Translations under genes and position numbers: made by a program
Shown here: piece by piece, positions 50,700-58,660 of the stretch
How positions within the stretch are numbered: the first letter of the stretch is position 1
Layout of the letters: each line of letters opens with the position of its first letter
Notes under the pieces: model-generated
Seen by the model: only the letters and a program-made list of their open reading frames with translations
What the model was told of the DNA's origin: nothing
Databases searched by the model: none
From: AA29 sp041481445
GTDB lineage: Bacteria > Acidobacteriota > Vicinamibacteria > Fen-336
NCBI GenBank assembly: GCA_041481445.1
Contig: JBGPBV010000027.1
Location: forward strand, 1 to 58,762
Direction of reading: 5' to 3'
DNA length: 58,762 nt

Positions 50700-51983
50700 A
50701 TGACGCAGTCCGAGGAGCTCTTCGCGCGCGCGCAGCGCGTCATCCCGGGCGGGGTGAACTCGCCGGTGCGGGCCTTCAAGGCGGTCGGAGGGACGCCCCT
50801 GTTCATACGCAAGGCGGAGGGGGCGCGCCTGTGGGACGCCGACGGCAAGGGCTACATCGACTACGTCGGCTCCTGGGGCCCGCTGATCCTCGGGCACGCC
50901 CACCCGGCGGTCATCGACGCCATCACCCAGGCCGCGGGGCGCGGCACCTCCTACGGCGCCCCCTGCGCGGCCGAGATCGACCTGGCCGACCGCGTCGTGC
51001 GCCTGGTGCCCAGCATCCAGAAGGTCCGCTTCGTCTCCTCGGGCACGGAGGCGACGATGAGCGCGCTCCGGCTCGCCCGCGGGTTCACCGGCCGCAAGAA
51101 GATCCTGAAGTTCGACGGCTGCTACCACGGGCACGCGGACGCCCTGCTCGTCTCCGCGGGCTCCGGAGTGGCCACCCTCGGCATCCCCGGCTCGCCGGGA
51201 GTGCCGGAAGGCACCGTCGCGGACACCCTGGTCGCGCCCTACAACGACCTCGGCGCCGTCGAGAAGGTGGTGGCGGCGCACGGTCGCGACCTCGCCGCCA
51301 TCATCGTGGAGCCGGTGGCCGGGAACATGGGCTGCGTGGCTCCCCGCGAGGGCTACCTGCAGGGGCTGCGCGACCTCGCCACCCGGGCCGGCGCCCTGCT
51401 CGTCTTCGACGAGGTCATGACCGGCTTCCGCCTGTCGACGGGCGGCGCCCAGGTGCTCTACGGCATCAAGCCCGACCTCACCTGCCTGGGGAAGATCATC
51501 GGCGGCGGCCTGCCCGTGGGCGCGTACGGCGGGCGGGCGGACGTCATGGAGCACATTGCGCCGAGCGGGCCCGTCTACCAGGCGGGCACCCTCTCGGGCA
51601 ACCCGCTGGCCATGGCCGCCGGCGCCGTCACCCTGGACCTCCTCCAGCGGGCCGGCACCTACAAGCGCCTGGAGACCCTCTCCGCGCGGTTGCACGCGGG
51701 GTTCCTGGCCGCGCGCGACGAGGCGGACGTGAAGGTCACGATCAACCGGGTGGGCTCGATGATCACGCTGTTCTTCACCCCCGGGCCCGTATTCGACTAT
51801 GCGAGCGCGAAGACCTCCGACACCGGCCTCTTCGCGCGCTTCTTCCACGGCCTTCTCGCCCGCGGCATCTACTTCCCGCCCGCCCAGTACGAGGCGGCCT
51901 TCGTGTCCCTGGCCCACACCGAGGGCGACATCGAGGTCACGATCCGCGCGGCGGGCGAGATCTTCCGGGAGCTCAGGGCCTGA
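50700..51983 (+). CDS. hemL: Glutamate-1-semialdehyde 2,1-aminomutase
   Basis: Makes 5-aminolevulinate from glutamate-1-semialdehyde with PLP in the C5 tetrapyrrole route. PLP Lys is K265 (CLGKIIGGG), the aspartate near 237 (FDEVMTGFR) contacts the PLP ring, and RVIPGGVNSPVRAF, VSSGTEATMSALRLAR and CYHGHADALLV are conserved. Length 427. ATG at 50700; the open frame upstream is not homologous. Its stop overlaps the convergent glycosyltransferase stop by 11 nt. It pairs functionally with hemB nearby. Confidence 0.96.
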   Translation: MTQSEELFARAQRVIPGGVNSPVRAFKAVGGTPLFIRKAEGARLWDADGKGYIDYVGSWGPLILGHAHPAVIDAITQAAGRGTSYGAPCAAEIDLADRVVRLVPSIQKVRFVSSGTEATMSALRLARGFTGRKKILKFDGCYHGHADALLVSAGSGVATLGIPGSPGVPEGTVADTLVAPYNDLGAVEKVVAAHGRDLAAIIVEPVAGNMGCVAPREGYLQGLRDLATRAGALLVFDEVMTGFRLSTGGAQVLYGIKPDLTCLGKIIGGGLPVGAYGGRADVMEHIAPSGPVYQAGTLSGNPLAMAAGAVTLDLLQRAGTYKRLETLSARLHAGFLAARDEADVKVTINRVGSMITLFFTPGPVFDYASAKTSDTGLFARFFHGLLARGIYFPPAQYEAAFVSLAHTEGDIEVTIRAAGEIFRELRA

Positions 51984-53730
51984 CCGCGGCCGCCGCCGCC
52001 CGCTGCTTCTCTTCCCACTCCGCCTCCGCCCGGCGCAGGGCGCGCTTGCGGTCCTGCCGGCGCTTGGTCTCCGCCACCGGATCGTCCGTCCGGTAGTTCG
52101 CGAGCAGGACGAAGGGCTCGGTCTCGAGGCCGGCGAGGATCTGGCCGAGGGTCATGGCCGCGGCGGGCACGCATCGGTAGACCGCCACCTCGCGGATGCC
52201 CGGCACCTGATCCAGCGAGCGCTGCTGCTCGGGGCTCACGAGGAGCAGGAAGGGCAGCCGGGAGGAAGCGGGGTTCCAGACGTCGCAGCGCTCCTGCGCG
52301 ACCAGGCGCGTCTGGAAGAGCAGGTCGCGCGTCACGCGAGCGGGGTCGCCGCAAAGGACCAGCAGAGCGTCGGGCCGCCAGGCCCGCTCGCGCACGACGT
52401 CGGCCACCACCGCCGTGTTGGGCTGGGAGGCGCGGAAGACGGGGAGGAACGCGCCCGCCAGCAGGGCGAAGGTGGCGGCCGTCCCTCCCGCGAGCACGGC
52501 CGCGACGCGCCGCGGAGTCGGTCGCGTGGCCGCCAGCGCCGCCGACAGGGCGACCGCGCTGCCGAGGCCGATGAGCGCCACCTGCGACGGCCACGGCGGG
52601 AGCCATTCGGTCGGGATCCGCGCCTGCAGCACCGAGGGCGCCATCGCGATGGGGGCGAAGGCCAGCAGCACCGCCCTCGCCCAGGCGCGGTCGATCCGGT
52701 CCCACGGCGAGGCCAGGTGGGCGCCGATCACGAGGGAGGCGGCGGGGAGCAGCGGCAGCAGGTAGTAGTCGATCTTGCCGCGCGAGAGGCCGAGGGGAAC
52801 CGCCATCAGCGCGATCCAGAGGAGGAGGAACGCGGAGCCGCCGCGCCGTGCGCCCCGCCAGGCCGCGAGCGGGAAGACGAGGGACCAGGGCAGGCCGGCC
52901 GCGAAGTACGACCAGACGTAGAAGAGGGCCGAGCGGTCCGTGTCGTAGGTCTCGCCGGCGAAGCGCTCGAGGTTCTCGCGCAGGAAGAAGTACGCGAGCG
53001 GACGCGGCCCCAGGCGCCAGGCCACGGCCGCGAACCAGCCGAGGCCCACGACCGCGAACACGGCGGCGGCGGTGAGCAGCCCGCGCGCATCCGGACGCAG
53101 CCGGCGGCCCTCCACCCCGCGGAACACCAGCAACGCGAGCGCGAAGCCGGCGAACACGACCGCGATCGGTCCCTTGGTCAGGAAGCCCAGGCCAAGGACC
53201 GCGCCGAGCAGGGCCATCCGGGAGGCCGAGGCCACGGACCCGTCCGTGGCCCACACCGCGGCCGCGACCGCGAGCGTGCACCAGAGGCTGAGCAGCATGT
53301 CCGACATCGCGACGCGGCCGAAGCTCAGGACGAGCAGCGTCGTCCCCAGCGCGAGCGCTCCGTAGGCGCCGGCTCGGGGGCCGAGGAGGAGCCGGCCCAG
53401 CCAGGCGGTGACGGCGAGGAGGGCGAGGGCGGCGACGGCGGACACCAGGCGGCCGGCGGACAGACCCACCCCGAAGAGGCGGAACGAGGCCGCCATCAGC
53501 CAGTAGGTGAGGGCCGGCTTGTCGAAGAACTCGCGGCCCTGGTACCTCGGCACCAGCCAGTCGCCCGTCTCCAACATGCCGCGGGCGCCGTCCATGAAGT
53601 AGATCTCGGCGCGCTCGAACGGGGCGGATCCGAGGGACGGCAGGAGGACGGCGGCCGACCCGGCCAGGACGAGCGCGAGCTGGGCCGCCCAGGGCAGACG
53701 GAAGAGGCGCGGCAGGATCGGCGCCCTCAG
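51973..53730 (-). CDS. Family 39 glycosyltransferase (ArnT/PMT-like), probable CTG start
   Basis: Multi-span membrane glycosyltransferase using a polyprenyl-phosphate sugar donor. The ORF from the first ATG (53595) would start at MDGARGMLETGDWLVP, inside the first conserved loop. The reading frame is open 45 codons further to CTG at 53730, which overlaps the rlmN stop (CTGA). Those residues give a basic start, a hydrophobic span and SLGSAPFERAEIYF, which fits the family's conserved acidic loop. I therefore place the start at CTG 53730 (585 residues); no ATG, GTG or TTG is available upstream. About twelve spans are predicted. The C-terminal 130 residues form a soluble, divergent domain. Likely role is envelope glycan modification. 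Confidence 0.72.
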   Translation of the reverse strand: MRAPILPRLFRLPWAAQLALVLAGSAAVLLPSLGSAPFERAEIYFMDGARGMLETGDWLVPRYQGREFFDKPALTYWLMAASFRLFGVGLSAGRLVSAVAALALLAVTAWLGRLLLGPRAGAYGALALGTTLLVLSFGRVAMSDMLLSLWCTLAVAAAVWATDGSVASASRMALLGAVLGLGFLTKGPIAVVFAGFALALLVFRGVEGRRLRPDARGLLTAAAVFAVVGLGWFAAVAWRLGPRPLAYFFLRENLERFAGETYDTDRSALFYVWSYFAAGLPWSLVFPLAAWRGARRGGSAFLLLWIALMAVPLGLSRGKIDYYLLPLLPAASLVIGAHLASPWDRIDRAWARAVLLAFAPIAMAPSVLQARIPTEWLPPWPSQVALIGLGSAVALSAALAATRPTPRRVAAVLAGGTAATFALLAGAFLPVFRASQPNTAVVADVVRERAWRPDALLVLCGDPARVTRDLLFQTRLVAQERCDVWNPASSRLPFLLLVSPEQQRSLDQVPGIREVAVYRCVPAAAMTLGQILAGLETEPFVLLANYRTDDPVAETKRRQDRKRALRRAEAEWEEKQRAAAAAVRP

Positions 53731-54800
53731 GGCGCGACGGGAGCGGGCACGAGCACCTCCCCGCGCTTGAGATGGAGCTGCCCGCAGGCGGCCAGGATGT
53801 CCTGGCCGCGCGGCCGGCGGACGGAGACGGTCACCCGCGCCTCGGACAGGATCCGGCAGAACTCCTCGACCGCGCCGCGAGTGGGCGGCGCGAACGGGAT
53901 CTCGGGGGCCGGGTTGAGCGGGATCAGGTTGACCTTGCCCCGCGAGCCTCCGAGCAGCCGCACGAGCGCCCGCGCGTGCTCCGGCCGGTCGTTGACGCCA
54001 CCGAGCAGGACGTACTCGTAGGTGACGGCGCCGCCGCGCGGGATCGGATAGCGCTGGGCGGCCTCGATGACGTCATGGATGTCGTACTTCTCCTCGATCG
54101 GCATCAGCTCCTTCCGCAGCTCCTTCGTGGGCGCGTGCAGGCTGATGGCGAGGTTCGGGCGAACCGGCTCCTGCATCAGCTTCTCGAGCGCGGGCAGGAT
54201 GCCGACGGTGGAGAGGGTGAGCTTCTTGGGCGCCACCGCGAAGCCCTCGGGGTCCATGAGCACGCGCAGCGCGGCCACCGTGCTCTCGTAGTTGAGGAGC
54301 GGCTCCCCCATGCCCATGACGACGACGTTCCATGCCTTCAGTTCGGGCGGCGCCTCCTGCATGACCGTGGCCACCTGGCCCAGGATCTCCCAGGTCTTGA
54401 GGTTGCGCTTGTAGCCGCTGATGCCGGTCAGGCAGAACGCGCACTTGAGCGGGCAGCCGGCCTGGGTGGAGATGCAGATCGTGCGCCGCCGCTCCTCCGG
54501 GATGTAGACGCTCTCGACGGTGGCGCCGTCGTCGAGACGGAACAGGTACTTGATCGTGCCGTCCTGGCTCTTTCCCCGCTCGACGACCTCCGGCCAGCGC
54601 AGCTCGTGGGTCGCCGCGACCTGTTCCCGCAGGCCCTTGGTGAGGTCCGTCATCTCCGCGATCGCGCGCACGCGGCGGCGGTACAGCCAGAGGTGGATCT
54701 GGCCCGCGCGATAGGCGGGCTCGCCCAGGGAGGCGACGAGGTCGCTCAGGGCAGCGCGATCGAGGCCGAACAGGTTCGGCTTCCCGGATCGAGGCTCCAC
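53727..54800 (-). CDS. rlmN: Dual-specificity 23S rRNA/tRNA adenine C2-methyltransferase
   Basis: Radical SAM enzyme methylating A2503 of 23S rRNA and A37 of some tRNAs. The radical SAM motif is CPLKCAFC (C116, C120, C123), and the second essential Cys is C339 in DILAACGQL. GYKRNLKTWEILGQV, VVVMGMGEPLLNYE and LAISLHAPTKELR are family landmarks. Length 357. Start is GTG at 54800, six nt after TAGAAT with no ribosome binding site, suggesting a leaderless mRNA. Its stop overlaps the proposed CTG start of the downstream gene. Confidence 0.96.
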   Translation of the reverse strand: MEPRSGKPNLFGLDRAALSDLVASLGEPAYRAGQIHLWLYRRRVRAIAEMTDLTKGLREQVAATHELRWPEVVERGKSQDGTIKYLFRLDDGATVESVYIPEERRRTICISTQAGCPLKCAFCLTGISGYKRNLKTWEILGQVATVMQEAPPELKAWNVVVMGMGEPLLNYESTVAALRVLMDPEGFAVAPKKLTLSTVGILPALEKLMQEPVRPNLAISLHAPTKELRKELMPIEEKYDIHDVIEAAQRYPIPRGGAVTYEYVLLGGVNDRPEHARALVRLLGGSRGKVNLIPLNPAPEIPFAPPTRGAVEEFCRILSEARVTVSVRRPRGQDILAACGQLHLKRGEVLVPAPVAP

Positions 54801-54806
54801 GGGACG

Positions 54807-54812
54807 ATTCTA
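54807..54812 (-). promoter_or_regulatory. -10 element 6 nt before rlmN
   Basis: TAGAAT on the minus strand (54812-54807) precedes the rlmN GTG by 6 nt (CGTCCC). The spacing matches the pdxJ and GT2 cases. Confidence 0.45.
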
Positions 54813-54856
54813 TCGCGGCCACTCCCGCGGGCCGCCACGCGCGAGGGCGCCGGGGA

Positions 54857-57043
54857 TCACACCCCCAGCACGCGCCGCGTGTAGCCGTTCGAGAACGCGC
54901 CGGCGGGATCGAGGCGCCGCTTCGCGTCGAGGAAGGCGGCGATGTTCGCGGACGGGTAGAGGGCGCGCACGACGTCCCGCTCCGCGAAGGACACCTTCCC
55001 CCAGTGAGGCCGCGCGCCGAGGTCGCGGATCGCCGCCGCCTCGAGCCTCCGGAGGAAGGGGGTGGAGCAGGGCTGCGCGGGGTCGGCGTGGACGTCGCAG
55101 TACACGACGTCCCGGTCGTAGTTCGGCGCGAGCAGGACGTTGGACGCCCGGCCCACCACGCGGCATGTGTAGTACGGCTGGCCGGGCGAGAAGGAACCCG
55201 GGCGCGGGCGCAGGTCCACGAACAGACGCTCGAACTCCGGATACCTCTCGCGCGGGACGGCGAGCTCCATGTTGAGCCAGTCGTGCCGCTCCAGCGCGAG
55301 CTGGCCGGCCCGGGCCAGCCTCGCGTGGCTCCGCACGACGCCGGCGCCGAGGAAGAGCAGGCCCGAGAACGGGATCTGGAGCGAGCACCGGTAGCGGTCG
55401 ACCCGCAGCACGCGCCCGAGCAGGGCGCGCACGGCCGGCATCCGCAGCGCGGGAACCAGCAGGCGAAAGGCTCCGGGAGGGCGCTCGTCGATGTAGCGCG
55501 GCCGCTCGCTCGCCGCGCCGCCGGGGGCGCGGTCGATCGTGACGTAGAAGGTGGAGCGCGCGGCGAACGGATGGGGAACGAAGCGCAGGTATTCGTGGGC
55601 GCGCGCCAGCTCCTCGAGCCGCGCGGCGAACTCCTCGCGCGGCAGGGAGGCGACCTCGAACCGGCACGGCCCCTTCCTCTCGATGGCCAGGGTCAGCTCC
55701 ACGACGGCGCCCAGCGTGCCCAGGCCGAGCCGGAGCGCGCGCAGGTCGCGCTCGTTCGTCGCCTCGACCCGGCCCCCGCCGGCAAGCACCATCGTCGCCC
55801 CGCGCACCAGCTCCGACATGACTCCGCCCTCGCGCCCGTAGCCGTGGGTGCCGGTGGCCAGGGCGCCCGCCAGCGTCTGCTGGCCGAAGTTGCCGCAGTA
55901 GCGGAGGGCGTGGCCGCGCTCGTCGAGCCAGCCGGCGAGGGCCGCGATCGAGATGCCGGCCTGGCACGTGACCGTGGCGCGCTCCTCGTCGAGGGCGAGC
56001 ACCCGGTCGAGTCGTTCGAGCGACACCATGCAGGTCGGTGAGTAGAAGCCGTCGTTGTACGAGTGCCGGCGGCCCACCATCCGTACGCTCCGCCCCTCCT
56101 CCGCCGCTCGCCTCACGACCGCCGAGACCTCCTCCACGTTGGCCGGACGTTCGATCGCCGGCCCGAGGGCCTGGAACGTCCGTGCGTAGTTGGCGATGCG
56201 CTGCGGCGCGCGCGGGTCGGCCACGAAGCCTTCGAGGTCGTCGAGCGACGCCCGCCAGAGCGCCTCCGCGCGGGCGGTGTCCCGGCAGCCGCGAGCCGGC
56301 GCTCGCGGCGAGCCGCGGTCCCAGTAGAGGCTGGCGCCCGCGGCGGGGCCGCTGCACTCCAGGACCTCGCGCGCGGCGGCCTCGGGCGCGCGCGGCCGGG
56401 ACCAGGCGCGCTCGAGCCGGGCGGAGAGCCGGCCCTTGTGGCGGTGGATCTCCGAGTCGACGTAACCCGGGGAGACGATCCGCACCGCCAGCTCGGGGTG
56501 GAGCCCGGCAAAGTGCAGGAAGAACGTGACCGCCGCCTCTTTCGACCTCGCGTAGCGGAACCAGAATCCGAGGAGCCGGGCGCCCGGCCGGCCGGCCAGG
56601 CGGTGGGCCTCGCTCGCGACGTACACGACGCGCTTGAGCGCCGAGCGGCGGCAGGGCTCCAGGAGCTGATGCACGAGCTGGAAGTTGGACAGGTAGTTCA
56701 CCTGCCAGTGCAGCTCCAGACCGTCGGCGGTCGTCACCGTCTTCCAGGGGACGTGCACGCCCGCGTTCAGGATCAGGAGGTCGATGGGCCGGCCCTCGCG
56801 GACCAGGCCGGCCGCGAACTCGGCGACCGAGGCCTTGGACGCCAGGTCGAGGTGGCGGTGCTCGAACCGGCCGAGGGCCGGCCGCCTCGAGCCGACGAGT
56901 ACGGACGCGCCGGCGGCCGCGAGCTCTCCCGCGAGCGCGCGTCCGATCCCCGCGCTGCCGCCGGTGACGACGGCGAACCGGCCGCGCAAGCTCGAAGCCG
57001 CGGGCGGACACGACGGTGAAGGGCTGGCCAGGAGCGTCGCCAT
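54857..57043 (-). CDS. SDR-aldonolactone oxidase (FAD) fusion protein
   Basis: A single 728-residue reading frame joining two complete enzymes. Residues 20-270 are an SDR of the retinol-dehydrogenase type: TGGSAGIG (27-34), LILNAG (90-95), S144 and YARSK (Y164, K168). Residues 275-728 are a VAO-type flavoprotein of the D-arabinono-1,4-lactone oxidase family: GRRHSYND (H327 a possible FAD-attachment site), FGQQTLAGALATGTHG (386-401) and the C-terminal HWGK (680-683). There is no stop between domains. Start is ATG 57043 with GGAGGT upstream and a TGATG overlap with the VTT gene. It may oxidise a sugar or steroid-like alcohol in two steps, which is inference. I know of no characterised protein with this architecture. 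Confidence 0.83.
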   Translation of the reverse strand: MATLLASPSPSCPPAASSLRGRFAVVTGGSAGIGRALAGELAAAGASVLVGSRRPALGRFEHRHLDLASKASVAEFAAGLVREGRPIDLLILNAGVHVPWKTVTTADGLELHWQVNYLSNFQLVHQLLEPCRRSALKRVVYVASEAHRLAGRPGARLLGFWFRYARSKEAAVTFFLHFAGLHPELAVRIVSPGYVDSEIHRHKGRLSARLERAWSRPRAPEAAAREVLECSGPAAGASLYWDRGSPRAPARGCRDTARAEALWRASLDDLEGFVADPRAPQRIANYARTFQALGPAIERPANVEEVSAVVRRAAEEGRSVRMVGRRHSYNDGFYSPTCMVSLERLDRVLALDEERATVTCQAGISIAALAGWLDERGHALRYCGNFGQQTLAGALATGTHGYGREGGVMSELVRGATMVLAGGGRVEATNERDLRALRLGLGTLGAVVELTLAIERKGPCRFEVASLPREEFAARLEELARAHEYLRFVPHPFAARSTFYVTIDRAPGGAASERPRYIDERPPGAFRLLVPALRMPAVRALLGRVLRVDRYRCSLQIPFSGLLFLGAGVVRSHARLARAGQLALERHDWLNMELAVPRERYPEFERLFVDLRPRPGSFSPGQPYYTCRVVGRASNVLLAPNYDRDVVYCDVHADPAQPCSTPFLRRLEAAAIRDLGARPHWGKVSFAERDVVRALYPSANIAAFLDAKRRLDPAGAFSNGYTRRVLGV

Positions 57044-57495
57044 CAGGGACCTCCGATCCGCGAGACGCACGCCAGGAGCTGTGGGAGCGACACGAGGATC
57101 GCGAAGCGGAGCAGCCGCCCCGCGAGCCCCACGACGAGGAAGGTCCGGTAGGGCACACCGAGGGCGGGCGCCGCCACCGAGACGAGGTAGAAGGGCGGCA
57201 GGCCCGTGAACGCGCTGATCCCGACGAGCGGGGCACGCGCCCGCGGCGAGCGCTCGTCCAGCCGCCAGCGAGCGAGCCGCCTTTCGAGCGCTTCCGAGCG
57301 GCTCAGGCGGCCGCCTCCGAGGAAGAGGACCGACTTGCCGGCCATCTGGCCGGCGGCCATGACCACCACCAGCAGCGGCGCCGACGCCGGGCTCGCGAGC
57401 GCGAGCCCCATCAGGAGCAGCTCGGCGTTGACGACCGGGACAAGGCTGCTCAGGAGCGCGCCGGCCAGGGCGGCCAGGAAGGTCGCGAGCGTCAT
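57043..57495 (-). CDS. YqaA/VTT-family small membrane protein
   Basis: Polytopic protein of about 150 residues in the SNARE-associated/VTT (DedA-like) superfamily, YqaA group. Hydrophobic spans are about 5-22, 24-37, 41-60, 95-110 and 118-138. Family landmarks are FLGGGRL (58-64) and FTGLPPFYLVSVAAPALG followed by GLAGRLLRFAIL. DedA-type proteins work in lipid flipping or transport and cell-envelope homeostasis, but the YqaA group has no defined role. Start ATG 57495 overlaps the hydrolase stop (ATGA), and its stop overlaps the fusion gene start (TGATG), so the three genes are translationally coupled. Confidence 0.78.
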   Translation of the reverse strand: MTLATFLAALAGALLSSLVPVVNAELLLMGLALASPASAPLLVVVMAAGQMAGKSVLFLGGGRLSRSEALERRLARWRLDERSPRARAPLVGISAFTGLPPFYLVSVAAPALGVPYRTFLVVGLAGRLLRFAILVSLPQLLACVSRIGGP

Positions 57496-58430
57496 CGGGG
57501 GCCCCAATCGGCCAGCCGCGGACGCACGGACTCGGCGCGGGCGGCGGCGCTCTCGACGGCGGCCACCACGGCCTCGGGCTTCTCCTCGAAGACGAAATTA
57601 CCGGCGCCGTCGACCCTGTCGATCGCGAGGTCCGGCAGGCGCTCCCGCAGCAGGGCGATCTCGGCCTCGCTGATCCCGCCTTCGTGCGGCGCCGTCCCGA
57701 CCACCAGACGCACGGGGCAGCGCACGTCGGCGAGCCGAGGCCCCAACGCCTGCGGCTCGCGGGCGGCGGCGATCCGGCGGAGGGCGGTGAGGGTCCCGCC
57801 GAGGTCGCGTGCCCCGGCCGACATGTAGCCGTCGACGACCTCGTCGGTCACCCAGCGCGGGTCGGCCGAGCGTTGCTGGAGAGTGGAGCGGACGATGCCT
57901 TCGATCCGCTTGGTCCCGCCGAAGAGCTTGACGAGGAACGCGAAGCGCATCGCGCGGCGGAGGCCCGCGGTGGCCGCGGCCTCCGTGGGCCCGCCGTCCA
58001 GGGAGACGATGGCCTTCACGCGGTCGGGGTGGCGCACGGCGAGCCGCAGCGCCATGGACGCCGCGACGGAGTGCGCGACGACGACGGCCGGCTCGACGTC
58101 GAGGGCCTCGAGGACGGCGTCGATGCGATCGGCCTGGGCGGTCAGCGAGTAGTCGGCTGCCTCCGGCCGGGCGGAGCCCCCGATCCCGAGCGGTTCCACC
58201 ACGAGCACGCGATGCCCGGCCGCCGCCAGCGGCCCGACGACCTTCCGGAAGCCATACGCGGACCCGAGCAGGCCGGGCACGAGCACGACGGGCGTGCCTT
58301 CGCCGGCGACCACGACGCGCAGGCGCTCCCCGGGGGCGACGGTGACGTCACTCTCCCGCGCGGCGGCGGCCGGCGCCGAGGCGACGGCCAGGAGCGCGAC
58401 GGCGGAAGCCAGCGACGCGCGCTTGTCCAT
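57492..58430 (-). CDS. Exported alpha/beta-hydrolase-like protein with degenerate active site
   Basis: Alpha/beta-hydrolase-fold protein of 312 residues with a signal peptide (about 1-25, ending AAAAR). Fold landmarks are VVLVPGLLGSAYGF, VVEPLGIGGS and AHSVAASMALRLA. The nucleophile Ser is kept (S121) but the elbow is AHSVAA, not GHSMGG. The position of the catalytic His is Asn278 (GAGNFVFEEKP), which I confirmed at codon level as AAT. The expected acid after GTAPHEGG is unclear. It is thus either a non-hydrolytic binder or uses altered catalysis. Start ATG 58430. It heads a three-gene operon; a helical-turn direct repeat lies 44 nt upstream. Confidence 0.75.
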   Translation of the reverse strand: MDKRASLASAVALLAVASAPAAAARESDVTVAPGERLRVVVAGEGTPVVLVPGLLGSAYGFRKVVGPLAAAGHRVLVVEPLGIGGSARPEAADYSLTAQADRIDAVLEALDVEPAVVVAHSVAASMALRLAVRHPDRVKAIVSLDGGPTEAAATAGLRRAMRFAFLVKLFGGTKRIEGIVRSTLQQRSADPRWVTDEVVDGYMSAGARDLGGTLTALRRIAAAREPQALGPRLADVRCPVRLVVGTAPHEGGISEAEIALLRERLPDLAIDRVDGAGNFVFEEKPEAVVAAVESAAARAESVRPRLADWGPR

Positions 58431-58473
58431 GGCGCGCAGTCTGGAGATCGCGCTCGCGCCGCGTCCCTCGCCG

Positions 58474-58491
58474 TTCGCAAGAGATTCGCAA
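58474..58491. promoter_or_regulatory. Direct repeat TTCGCAA spaced one helical turn
   Basis: TTCGCAA occurs at 58474-58480 and 58485-58491, period 11 bp, followed by a GGAATTTCC near-palindrome at 58492-58500. It lies 44 nt upstream of the hydrolase start, a position suitable for an activator or repressor. Confidence 0.35.
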
Positions 58492-58541
58492 GGAATTTCC
58501 AAAGCCCGGGCGTCCGCCCCCTTCCGGGAGCGAGCGCGGCG

Positions 58542-58586
58542 CTCAGGTCAGCGGCGGTGGGATTGGCGGCGGCCGTCTCAGGTCAG
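58542..58586. repeat. 10-bp direct repeat CTCAGGTCAG
   Basis: Identical copies at 58542-58551 and 58577-58586, 35 bp apart, in the non-coding stretch between the hydrolase operon and the cytochrome gene. The stretch 58503-58660 shows no gene. Confidence 0.4.
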
Positions 58587-58660
58587 TAGTACTGCCTGGA
58601 TGTGCCCGTAGGCTCGATCGAAGAGTTCCTGCTCCGTGTGCAGTCTGAGGCAAGGCCTCG

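Noticed and set aside
58141..58480. Other frames inside the hydrolase-like gene
   Set aside because: They are Arg/Ala-rich shadows without motifs; the assigned frame has a signal peptide and the hydrolase fold.
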